DNA of 64,000 nt. It comes from Acetomicrobium hydrogeniformans ATCC BAA-1850 (GTDB lineage: Bacteria > Synergistota > Synergistia > Synergistales > Acetomicrobiaceae). Below are positions 45,095 to 52,200 of this stretch, piece by piece. The stretch is taken from NCBI RefSeq assembly GCF_000160455.2, contig NZ_ACJX03000001.1, positions 1,622,001-1,686,000 of the forward strand, given 5' to 3'. The notes beneath the pieces are model-generated. The model had not been told where the DNA came from, made no database searches, and saw only the letters and a list, made by a program, of their open reading frames with translations. Position 1 is the first letter of the stretch. Every line of letters starts with the position of its first letter. The translations under genes were made by a program, and so were the position numbers.

Positions 45095-46456
45095 ATGAAA
45101 CAAAACCTTGGCGACGAAATAATTCTCAATATCGAAAGCGTTGACAGTAAAGCTCGAGGAATTGCAAGGGTCGACGGTTACGTAGTTTTCGTTCCAGGAG
45201 CCTTAATTGGTGAAACTGTCACCGTTAATATCGTCGAGCGGAAAAAACATTACTCTGTAGCTAAGATTAAGTCCCTGCTAAAGGCAAGCCCTTATCGAGT
45301 CCAACCTAGATGCGAAGTTTACGAGGCGTGCGGCGGTTGCAATATGCAGCACGCCTCGTATGATCATCAGGTGAAAGTAAAGAGCTCGCTGATAGAGGAT
45401 GCAATTATCAGAATTGGCAAATGGAAAGAGGCAGATATTGCTCCTGTGATTCCGAGCTTTTTAGTGTGGGGATACCGAAACAAGGCAATAATACAGGCGC
45501 GATACCAAAAGGGTAAACGAAAGCTGGGATATTTCGCTCGAGGAACACATGATGTGGTGAACCTAAAAGCATGCCCAATTCTAGACCCTTTAATAAACCT
45601 CGTTTACGCTAACTTGCGGAATGCCGTGCTTCAAAGTGATCTCTCCTTTTACGACGAAGAAAGAGGGGAAGGCTTGATACGCAATTTTGTCTTAAGATCT
45701 TCCTTTTCCATGAAAAAGATCCTGCTTGCCTGGATTATCAGTCGTGAGCCCGACGACAGGGAGTATAAAATGATCAGTGATATTTCAAACGGCCTATATA
45801 AAGATGTATCACCTTTTCTTGGCGGAGTTCAAATAAACATCAACCCATCTAAGGGAAATTTTATCTGGGGCAGCAAAACGCAGTCGTTGTTTGGTGAAGA
45901 TGTCTTGGTGGAGAGGTTTGAAAATATTAAGCTGAGATTCGGTGTGTCCGATTTCTTTCAGGTCAATGTGTTGCAAGCCTTTAGGATGTTCGAAATTGTT
46001 GCGGAATTAGCAAAGGATAGCAAGCATGTACTTGAGCTTTACAGCGGAGTTGGAAGTATGACGGCCTTTCTGGCGTCGTTTTGCAATGACGTTGTTGCAG
46101 TAGAGGAATGGAGACCTGCTTACGAATCTTTGGTGTCTAATATGACAAACAATGGCATTAATAACGTTACTGCAATTTGTGGAAAGGCCGAAGACGTGGT
46201 CAAGACAAAAGTTAGCGGACACTTCGATATTGTGGTTGTGGATCCGCCCAGAACGGGTTGCCATAAGGACGTGTTGAATTTTATCGGTAGGGTGATAAGT
46301 CCGAAAAGAGTTATATATGTTTCCTGTAATCCTGCTACGCTTGCCAGGGACAGCAAAATATTGAACGAATATGGCTACAATATGGAAAATGCAATGCCAT
46401 TGGATATGTTTCCTCAAACAAGTCACGTGGAAAGCGTCGTTCTGTTGGAAAAATAA
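45095..46456 (+). CDS. 23S rRNA (uracil-5-)-methyltransferase, RumA/TrmA family
   Basis: SAM-dependent m5U methyltransferase. The protein has an N-terminal TRAM domain (ESVDSKARGIARVDGYVVFVPGALIGE, two blocks), a Fe-S cluster with cysteines in RCEVYEACGGCNMQH and KACPI, a SAM site VLELYSGVGSMTAFLA, and the catalytic Cys in VSCNPATLARD. The start is uncertain: ATG 45095 lacks a ribosome site, and TTG 45080 has one that is too close. The exact target uridine (U747 or U1939 type, or tRNA U54) cannot be fixed. Confidence 0.88.
   Translation: MKQNLGDEIILNIESVDSKARGIARVDGYVVFVPGALIGETVTVNIVERKKHYSVAKIKSLLKASPYRVQPRCEVYEACGGCNMQHASYDHQVKVKSSLIEDAIIRIGKWKEADIAPVIPSFLVWGYRNKAIIQARYQKGKRKLGYFARGTHDVVNLKACPILDPLINLVYANLRNAVLQSDLSFYDEERGEGLIRNFVLRSSFSMKKILLAWIISREPDDREYKMISDISNGLYKDVSPFLGGVQININPSKGNFIWGSKTQSLFGEDVLVERFENIKLRFGVSDFFQVNVLQAFRMFEIVAELAKDSKHVLELYSGVGSMTAFLASFCNDVVAVEEWRPAYESLVSNMTNNGINNVTAICGKAEDVVKTKVSGHFDIVVVDPPRTGCHKDVLNFIGRVISPKRVIYVSCNPATLARDSKILNEYGYNMENAMPLDMFPQTSHVESVVLLEK
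45320..45360. repeat. 12-bp perfect inverted repeat inside the methyltransferase gene
   Basis: TACGAGGCGTGC (45320-45331) and GCACGCCTCGTA (45349-45360) are perfect complements around a 17-base loop. The stem spans codons for the Fe-S cluster cysteines, and could form a strong mRNA hairpin within the first 90 codons. Confidence 0.8.
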
Positions 46457-46521
46457 CACACCTTAATCGAGTTAGATCTTTTTTTACAGCAGCAACAAAG
46501 CAGTTTTAGGGGGGTGAAGCG

Positions 46522-46714
46522 ATGGGTGCTTTAGGCTACTTTAGCTATAAGAACATCTATGTTGAAGACAACAAAAGGATATTGGAAGTGAATGTACTTC
46601 CTGAAACCCGACCAAGTTAGCGTTACAACGATCAACGATGAAAAATTCAAGAAAAAACTGGGCGTGACCGACGAAACGCTCGAAAGAATTTCTAAAGAAT
46701 TGTTAAAATTATAG
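46522..46714 (+). pseudogene. Two overlapping small ORFs, probably one short frameshifted gene
   Basis: ATG 46522 with GGGGGGTGAAG upstream opens a 32-codon frame (to 46620) that ends soon after KRILEVN. In the next frame, ATG 46592 opens a 40-codon ORF (to 46714; YFLKPDQVSVTTINDEKF...ISKELLKL). The overlap is 29 bases. Together they would encode a soluble protein of about 63 residues, so a frameshift near 46590, real or programmed, is plausible. No family recognised. Confidence 0.4.
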
Positions 46715-46805
46715 TAACAGAACAGTATAATATAAATTCAATATTATATCGATTTAAGGCAGGCTCCTTTAAGGATGTTTTATATCTTGTTGTTGATTTT
46801 AATCC

Positions 46806-46834
46806 TTGCAAAAACCACGAGCCCCCAATATAAT
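46806..46834 (+). promoter_or_regulatory. Promoter of tRNA-Gly
   Basis: TTGCAA (46806-46811), 17-base spacer, TATAAT (46829-46834). Transcription would start near 46841, six bases before the tRNA, a typical tRNA promoter layout. Confidence 0.75.
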
Positions 46835-46846
46835 TTAAAAGGCAAT

Positions 46847-46922
46847 GCGGACATAGCTCAGCTGGTAGAGCATCGGCTTCCCAAGCCGAGGGTCGCGGGT
46901 TCGAATCCCGTTGTCCGCTCCA
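46847..46922 (+). tRNA. tRNA-Gly(CCC), CCA encoded; carries attachment-site repeat
   Basis: Full cloverleaf: acceptor GCGGACA/TGTCCGC, anticodon loop TTCCCAA (CCC), T-arm GCGGG-TTCGAAT-CCCGT, discriminator T as usual for glycine tRNAs, encoded CCA. Its last 25 bases are repeated exactly at 51157-51181. Confidence 0.96.
46898..46922. repeat. 25-bp direct repeat, left copy (candidate attL core in tRNA-Gly)
   Basis: The 3' end of tRNA-Gly from the T-stem through CCA is identical to 51157-51181. A shared tRNA 3' end flanking integrase remnants is the classic footprint of tyrosine-recombinase integration. Confidence 0.75.
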
Positions 46923-46929
46923 AGTTTAG

Positions 46930-46966
46930 TTCCCGACTGGCTTCGTGCTGTGTCGGGAATTTTTTT
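46930..46966 (+). terminator. Rho-independent terminator after tRNA-Gly
   Basis: TTCCCGAC (46930-46937) pairs with GTCGGGAA (46952-46959), 14-base loop, then seven Ts. Confidence 0.9.
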
Positions 46967-47110
46967 GTGCCTATTTAGGAGCGTCGGCCTGGATTTTATA
47001 AGGCAGTGCTTTAAATGACTCCTAGAAATTCGCATCTTTCCGAAATGTAAGGTTTTCCCTCCCCTCGCTTTGTTTGGTATAGTATATTCCAGTTAGTTTA
47101 TATTCTATTT

Positions 47111-47142
47111 CTCAACGATATTCAAGCTCAACGATATTCAAG
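47111..47142 (+). repeat. Two tandem copies of a 16-bp unit next to the integrase relic
   Basis: CTCAACGATATTCAAG occurs at 47111-47126 and again at 47127-47142 without a gap. Position near the attL side suggests possible integrase arm-type sites, but this is inference. Confidence 0.7.
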
Positions 47143-47159
47143 TCCGGCGTTTATCTTTC

Positions 47160-47545
47160 ATGGGCGGCTTGCGTCTCCGGCAGTTGTGGCCAGTAAACAT
47201 GAAAAGCTGTTGTCCAGACGCCTTAGAAGGCCTCAAAAGAAGAAAAGACGAAGGGAAGCATCGTCTCGATCGAAGACGACGTCTTAAAACGGCTTCTGAA
47301 GCTATCAGGCAAAAGTATGTTCAAAGGCCTTACGACCTGCGACATGCCTTTGCCCTCTCTTACATGCGAAACAGCGGAGATACGCTTTTTGGCAGCGTAT
47401 TATGGGCCATACCGATCTTGCAATGACCAAACGTTATGTTGCCTACACGCTAGGCGACATAAAAGAACAACATGACCATGCCTCGCCTGTCAACAAGCTT
47501 GTGTCGGTGGGGAAGAGAGTGAAGCTGAGAATAAGGCAGGCTTGA
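47160..47545 (+). pseudogene. Tyrosine recombinase relic (C-terminal part, frameshifted)
   Basis: One frame encodes YDLRHAFALSYMRNSGDTLF (box II His/Arg region); after about 47390 the homology moves to another frame, which reads QRIMGHTDLAMTKRYVAYTL (second conserved His and the catalytic Tyr) and ends ASPVNKL... at 47545. An upstream stretch near 47270 also reads better in a different frame. At least one and probably two frameshifts, and no N-terminal half, so the gene is dead. Confidence 0.75.
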
Positions 47546-47947
47546 GCACAGAAACGGCGCAACGAACAGCCCTGGCGAGATAAAAACCTCACATCATAAT
47601 CGTCTAAGTCGTCTCACCTAAATATTGCATGCTCATATATAATAGTGATACATGATATCTTTATTCAGCCTTAACGGAGCAGTTTGAGTGTCAGACGGGC
47701 CAGGGTCATGGAAGGAAGAAGGAAAGCAATGCCGCTGCCAGGTACATCGGTTGGTGGAAGTGAAGTCATAGACGGTGAAAACGACAACATAACACAACAA
47801 GTAAAGGTCTGACCCTGCCTATTCTGCTACTTACTCCGTGTAATTTTTCAAATCGAGCGTGAAAGCATAAGCTTCAACTTCGCACCTTACTAACTGCTTA
47901 TGGTGGAATTCCTTTTGCCCTTGGATTCATACCTTTGTCGTTTACTT
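47546..47947. other. Stretch without recognisable genes
   Basis: No ORF with a ribosome site and family-like composition was seen. A CAGGGTCA near 47706 and a TGACCCTG near 47811 are inverted relative to each other, about 100 bases apart, which may be chance. The region is probably decayed element DNA. Confidence 0.5.
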
Positions 47948-49342
47948 TTAGTCAATGCAACCATCACAACTAAATAAGCGACGCTCAAATTCAAGTGTGT
48001 CCAAATTAATGTCGATAAAGTAACCATCATAACCGAGTAATTTGAGAAACAGTTGGTCTATAAGTCGAATGACTCGAAAATACTCACGTGTTTTGTCAGT
48101 GTTATTGGTCGATTGGAACTCAGCTTTATGTACAAGAGCATTGCGGGTATCTTTTACCTTTGGTAATTCGCCCTCAGGAATATTCAGCTTTAAGTCGCAC
48201 CGCAATCGTTTCAATAAATTCAAAAAAGAACGTCGATTTAGCTCCGATATTTTCGCTAGCATCTCATCAAGTTCGTTCTTTTTGATACCTTGAAATAGCC
48301 TTTGTATGTCCTCTTTAAGGTAGCTACGAAGCCTTTTTTCCTTCTTTTTGAAGTCACTTCTGATTTTGTCTAAGTTACGTTGAGAGGCGTAACGCCCGAT
48401 TAGGAAGTCAAGGAGCGATACAGCTCTTAGGGCTCTTGTTTCAAGATATGCCGTTTCTCGTTTAGCATCGAGATACAGCTCAATAGCAGTGTTAAGATTG
48501 TAGCTATCGCGTAGTTTAAGATATATTGGATAGACTTTTTCGACAAAAAGATTTGTGTCTTGGGGATTATTTGGGTCTATTAATGCAAGATGTGAAAATG
48601 GCCAAGTGACAGCATTTTTAACTATAATTCTACAGGCTTGCTCATCTTCTGTATATTCTTCAGCGCTTATCCAGTTTACTTTGGTGCCCCGAGCTAATGA
48701 TAATAGGCGACATAGTTCATTTATCTTGTTAATAACCTCATTCAGTTCTAAAGCCTCTGATGGTTTTGCAATGAGTTCACATGTAACCGAAATGCTTTTT
48801 TGCGCCCTGACTTTGAGGATCACATTGTCGTAATCAGGTATGGGATTTAGTATAGCTATTCCCCAGGGAGTATTAAGCTCAAGGGGATATCTTTTTACTT
48901 GCTTGCCATCTTGAATAACTATTTTTGGTAGACGATTCCCTTTGAACTCGAAATTAACCACGCTAAACTTATAATGTTGCCCTACTGTATGCTGATTTTC
49001 GTTGCATAGTTCTATTTCCTGAGCCACAAACATCATTGTAGTTAGCACCATTGAAGAAGTGCTATTAAAGTTATCACTTGGACTTAAAACAACAAGTTTC
49101 CCTCTGGTTTTGAAGTTAAGGCCATCGCTTGTTATGCCATAAATATATTCAACGTCTTCTTGATAAGGAGTATCAAAAAGAGCCTGCTCTATATTTATAT
49201 CGAATCTACACTTGATAAGGATTAGTCCTGTTTCTATTTGTTGGATACATGCGCTGCAGGGAAGCTCGTTACCATTAGTCAGTCTGAGTTTTCCATTACC
49301 ATGATATTTTCTTACAATCTTGCCATATTCATTAATATTCAT
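47948..49342 (-). CDS. HEPN-type protein, ApeA-like (possible anti-phage or abortive-infection factor)
   Basis: A 464-residue protein in two parts: a beta-rich N-terminal region (about 1-200) and a helical C-terminal region (about 265-455) that ends with DTRNALVHKAEF. Arg400 and His405 form an RX4H motif, the signature of HEPN ribonucleases. This domain order resembles ApeA-type defence proteins, but family membership is inference. ATG 49342 has no strong ribosome site, and base composition is more AT-rich than core genes, consistent with transfer. It lies inside the tRNA-flanked element. Confidence 0.6.
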   Translation of the reverse strand: MNINEYGKIVRKYHGNGKLRLTNGNELPCSACIQQIETGLILIKCRFDINIEQALFDTPYQEDVEYIYGITSDGLNFKTRGKLVVLSPSDNFNSTSSMVLTTMMFVAQEIELCNENQHTVGQHYKFSVVNFEFKGNRLPKIVIQDGKQVKRYPLELNTPWGIAILNPIPDYDNVILKVRAQKSISVTCELIAKPSEALELNEVINKINELCRLLSLARGTKVNWISAEEYTEDEQACRIIVKNAVTWPFSHLALIDPNNPQDTNLFVEKVYPIYLKLRDSYNLNTAIELYLDAKRETAYLETRALRAVSLLDFLIGRYASQRNLDKIRSDFKKKEKRLRSYLKEDIQRLFQGIKKNELDEMLAKISELNRRSFLNLLKRLRCDLKLNIPEGELPKVKDTRNALVHKAEFQSTNNTDKTREYFRVIRLIDQLFLKLLGYDGYFIDINLDTLEFERRLFSCDGCID

Positions 49343-49344
49343 AT

Positions 49345-49479
49345 TTACACCTTTTCTGCGTTTTCTGGAATTTCCGAAACTGCGGATGCGCCTCCAAACA
49401 CCGTTGATGCAGAAAGAACTGCGACCAAAAGCAACAGGAGCCAGACGCCTCCTGACATTAGCCTGTAAAAACGTTTCAT
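49345..49479 (-). pseudogene. Short signal-peptide ORF, likely truncated exported-protein gene
   Basis: A 44-codon ORF with an excellent AGGAGGT 9 bases upstream. It encodes a classic signal peptide (KRFYRLMSGGVWLLLLLVAV, then an AxA-like GGASA) followed by only a dozen residues. It ends three bases before the HEPN gene start on the same strand. Most likely the 5' stub of a secreted protein whose remainder was lost; a genuine short secreted peptide is possible. Confidence 0.5.
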
Positions 49480-49673
49480 AAAGTATCTACCTCCTGCACT
49501 TGCGATTTATGGAGATAAATTTGATTGACCCTCCAGGATCGAGCATGACATTGCCCCCTTAAATCTAATTATGTATGTGAATTATTGTAACGCATATGGA
49601 ATTAAATGCACGTTGGTAGGGTGGTGCCTAGAGATCCTACAAAAACTTGACGCGGTCCACCTAGAGCAAAAAT

Positions 49674-49701
49674 TTGACTATTATTAAAATTTTGTTATAA
49701 T
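49674..49701 (+). promoter_or_regulatory. Orphan sigma-70-like promoter
   Basis: TTGACT (49674-49679), 16-base spacer, TATAAT (49696-49701). Transcription would start near 49708 and run straight into the hairpin at 49712, with no gene downstream on this strand. Confidence 0.55.
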
Positions 49702-49711
49702 ATTGTCAAGT

Positions 49712-49754
49712 GATCAAGGACTGGAGGCTGCGTAGCGGACTCCAGTCCTTGATC
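49712..49754 (+). ncRNA. 15-bp perfect hairpin directly after the orphan promoter
   Basis: GATCAAGGACTGGAG (49712-49726) and CTCCAGTCCTTGATC (49740-49754) are perfect complements with a 13-base loop. The following TTTAACCTTT is a weak U-tract. It could be a very short RNA, a terminator for the neighbouring minus-strand relic, or a mobile-element end. Identity unknown. Confidence 0.35.
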
Positions 49755-49755
49755 T

Positions 49756-50084
49756 TTAACCTTTCGGCAGTAAAATCAACCCGTAACCTTCTATTTGACC
49801 AGTTTTGCTGTCCTTACGAAATTTAGTTTTTATGATTTTCCAGTCCTCGTGTGCCTTTTTCCTAATTGCCCACCGGCCAATAGGAGTTACGACAAGGTCA
49901 GCTATCTGAAGCCCAGCTTCATTGTCTTTCTTATCCACCAGTTTTAGTTCCCTATCAATACGAGAAAAGATTTGTCTCTTGGGCAGATAATAGGTGCCCT
50001 TTCTGCGAGGACAAAGACCGGATATGCAGGGTCCACGTTGCGTAAATTGGTATCCCCAGATTCATCCAAAAACAAAATTTTCAT
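49756..50084 (-). pseudogene. DUF3800 protein relic with internal deletion
   Basis: On the minus strand, ATG 50084 (GGAAGGA upstream) begins KILFLDESGDTNLRNVDPAY, the DUF3800 N-terminus with its DESGD motif, but this frame stops early. A second frame (from about 49938) carries the C-terminal DUF3800 motif NEAGLQIADLVVTPIGRWA. The central part is missing, so the gene is broken. Confidence 0.7.
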
Positions 50085-50597
50085 ATAACAGCATCCTTCC
50101 AGCGAAGACAAGATCGACGACATGAAAAGATGAACCTGTCCTGTCCCTTCCTTCGCCCGAATAGATGAAAAAGGCGCTTGAAGAGCTCACAGAACACCTG
50201 TTTTGTCGCTGTCATGGTAGAAGATTAACTTTTTTAAGTTTATCAAAGAGCCCATCAAACCATAAAGGCGTATTTTAGTACGCTTTTATGGTGCGTTGTC
50301 TCAAATGACAGATTCTTGCAGCTTAACAAGACCTAGGTTCCAAAGGGCATCTTTTAGGTTTTGACCTTGTCCGTTCCAAAAACCTTGACCAAACGACCCA
50401 TAGCTTCCGAGCTCTTCTGGTATGGCTTTAAGTATATCGTTAGGCTAAGTTCGCCCAGATAGGCAGAACGTGCCATCCTATAAGCTTTTTCTAGGTTAGA
50501 TTGACAGCAATGACTAGACAAACGATAGTCTGCAACCTTGTGCTTTGATGTGCGTTGCATTGCTGATTTGCCGTTGCTTTCTGCCTGTTGTCCATCC
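50085..50597. other. Gene-poor stretch with one hairpin and one doubtful ORF
   Basis: A 14-base-pair stem (50261-50274 with 50281-50294, loop TTTTAG, one G-T pair) stands out and may be a terminator. A minus-strand 68-codon frame at 50354-50560 (SNLEKAYRMARSAYLGELSL...) has no recognisable family. Nothing else is supported. Confidence 0.5.
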
Positions 50598-50969
50598 TCA
50601 CCTCACCCTCTTATTTTTCCCTATCAATCTTTTTACCGGTGATGCCTTTTCCTGCGCCTCGCGGATGTCGGCTTCGACCAGCGCTATGTAGTGCTTCGTT
50701 GTCTCTAAGTTTGAGTGTCCCATGATGGCCTGCAGTGCAAAGGGGTTCATGCCGTTTCTAAGGAAATACAGCGCCGCGTCGTGGCGCAGGTCGTAGGGAG
50801 AAAGGCGCTTAAGTCCGAGCTTGGGTGCGTAGTTTTTCTGCAATCTCTGCCTCCAGCCGGAAACAGTTAACCTGTTTCCCTCGTAGTGGGCAAAAATTAG
50901 CTTCGTGTCCCACTCCCTCGGCCTTCCTGAAGAGGGTAAACGCCTCGAGTGCCTACTCCAATGAGGCAA
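50598..50969 (-). pseudogene. Tyrosine recombinase relic (C-terminal catalytic part only)
   Basis: This frame holds LSPYDLRHDAALYFLRNGMN (box II RHxxR-like) and AIMGHSNLETTKHYIALVEA (His and catalytic Tyr), then EKASPVKRLIGK. The box I arginine and the whole N-terminal half are missing, and the first residues of the frame are not integrase-like. It is related to the relic at 47160 (both end ASPV-K/N-L) but lies on the other strand. Confidence 0.75.
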
Positions 50970-51104
50970 ATTTCTCCTGGAATAAAACCACGTGGCCTGT
51001 TTTGTTCACAACTTCGCCTTGCGGTGTCAGGAAAAGCGCAAATTTAGGAGCTTCGGCCTCGGTCAATATTTTGCTAAAATTGAGCTGAATTTGTCAGTAT
51101 TTAT

Positions 51105-51181
51105 GTGGATATAACTCAGCTGGATAGAGCGACGGCCTCCTAAGCCGTAGGTCGCCGGTTCGAATCCCGTTGTCCGCTCCA
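51105..51181 (+). tRNA. tRNA-Arg(CCT)-like gene with a tRNA-Gly 3' end, probably chimeric
   Basis: Anticodon stem ACGGC/GCCGT with loop CTCCTAA gives CCT (Arg). However the final 25 bases equal those of tRNA-Gly, including the glycine-type discriminator T. As a result the T-stem has a C-C mismatch, the D-stem an A-C mismatch, and the acceptor (GTGGATA with TGTCCGC) two G-T pairs. It is probably a recombinant, perhaps non-functional, tRNA created by integration. Confidence 0.75.
51157..51181. repeat. 25-bp direct repeat, right copy (candidate attR core)
   Basis: Identical to 46898-46922. It forms the 3' part of the tRNA-Arg-like gene and marks the right end of the putative integrative element. 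Confidence 0.75.
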
Positions 51182-51208
51182 TTGTTTATTTAGGTTTATT
51201 AAAATTTA

Positions 51209-51249
51209 AAAAGCACCCTTCGCGAAAGAATTTTGGCGAGGGTGCTTTT
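51209..51249. terminator. Bidirectional terminator between tRNA-Arg and the DUF3798 relic
   Basis: AAAAGCACCCTTCGC (51209-51223) pairs with GCGAGGGTGCTTTT (51236-51249) with one bulge. A and T tracts on both sides let it serve the + strand tRNA and the minus-strand relic. Confidence 0.85.
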
Positions 51250-51279
51250 GGTTATGTTTAGTATCAGAATAATTTGTGC

Positions 51280-52054
51280 CTAACGTATATTCAAATACTT
51301 ATCCGGGACTTGCACGTTCGTTAATCCCAAAAATCCCTTTCCAAATACGTAAGTGTCTTGATAGAGAAGGACATGGCGTCTATTTTCAATGCCTGTATTT
51401 ATATCAATATAATAACTGCCATTCCACCTGGCTCCAGGTGTATATTTTTTAAAAGCCGCCGTCAAACTTTCCAGGTCTAACTGAGCTTCGCCATCTATGA
51501 CGCGTCTGGCAAGTTCTACCAACCCGGCCGAATTCGTATATCCATAAGAGTATGCCCAAGTGCCCAAACGCCCAGAGGCCCCCTTTTGTATTATGGCTTC
51601 TTCGATCTTTTTTACTATGGCCTGAAAATCGCCCTTCTCGGCAGAGAGGTCAATTCCCAATGCTCCGGGGTATCCCATCAGAGGCGAAGGCAGATCGGCT
51701 TCTACGAAGTATCCGCCGTGAGCGACTATTTGCCTGAGCAAAGGTTCGGTGTGGGCGTCGTTGGTGCAGAAAAAGGCAGTATTGGGTCCGTATTTTTCAA
51801 GCCATGCCGGGACTTTTTCGAGTATGAACTGCTGTGCTCCCGCTACTCCCACATCGCTTACGGGATCCGGAGCCGTCTCGAAGTGGAATTTAAGGCCTAT
51901 GTCGTTACATGCTGCTTCCATTATGTTGCGCCTTCTCGATAGCAGTTCGTAGCTCATATGGCGAGGGAAGGATATGTGGACGAAATCGGTAGCTCCTATC
52001 TTCTTGGCGGCAAGAGGAATTAGGTAACCTCTGTAGATGTTATTGACATTTTTG
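51280..52054 (-). pseudogene. DUF3798 protein gene, 5' end lost at an IS200/IS605 insertion
   Basis: The frame reads through the nominal ATG at 51957 up to the IS right end: VKNVNNIYRGYLIPLAAKKIG and DFVHISFPRHMSYELLSRRR precede it. The rest (IGLKFHFETAPDPVSDVGVAG, NTAFFCTNDAHTEPLLRQI, GRLGTWAYSYGYTNSAGLVE) matches DUF3798, a periplasmic-binding-like family of unknown ligand. The N-terminal portion with the signal peptide is missing. A stub at about 53745-53695 on the same strand, RVIILTINRR, could be the leftover start, but this is weak. Confidence 0.75.
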
Positions 52055-52200
52055 ACATACTCCCACGAATAAATTTGTGGGATTCTGGTTCATCGAAGGA
52101 TGCCCGCCGAAGCAGGTTTTACTCCTTCTCCCCCAAGGGTTGATGCCCCAACCCTGAGAATGTTTATGGCCGCATTGACATCCCGATCATGCACTGCACC
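52040..52200 (-). ncRNA. Candidate omegaRNA (reRNA) region of the tnpB element
   Basis: In IS200/IS605 elements the TnpB guide RNA covers the 3' end of tnpB and the right end, with the guide reading into flanking DNA. This interval is in that position and holds the right-end hairpin. Assigned by position only; the guide would match the DUF3798 relic sequence below about 52055. Confidence 0.3.
52062..52081. repeat. Right-end subterminal hairpin of the IS
   Basis: CCCAC and GTGGG pair around a 10-base AT-rich loop. Its 3'-arm sequence recurs at the left end, as expected for the hairpins bound by the Y1 transposase. Confidence 0.6.

Larger units (their letters stand above)
46923..51156. mobile_element. 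Decayed integrative element between tRNA-Gly and a chimeric tRNA-Arg
   Basis: The segment is flanked by 25-bp direct repeats in tRNA 3' ends. It contains relics of two related tyrosine recombinases in opposite directions, a HEPN-type protein, a signal-peptide fragment, a DUF3800 relic and long stretches without intact genes. Coding density falls sharply against both sides. Both integrases are broken, so it cannot now move by itself. Exact ends are inferred from the repeats. Confidence 0.6.

Noticed and set aside
46775-46978. 67-codon ORF covering tRNA-Gly
   Set aside because: Translation of a tRNA gene and its terminator; not a protein gene.
47160-47426. ORF read as an intact 88-residue protein
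   Set aside because: Recombinase homology changes frame near 47390, so it is reported as a pseudogene.
50825-51088. 87-codon + strand ORF
   Set aside because: Lies antisense to the integrase relic and its upstream remnant, without a ribosome site or family features.
51280-51957. DUF3798 ORF as an intact 225-residue protein
   Set aside because: Family residues continue upstream of the nominal ATG and the N-terminal part is missing, so the gene is truncated.
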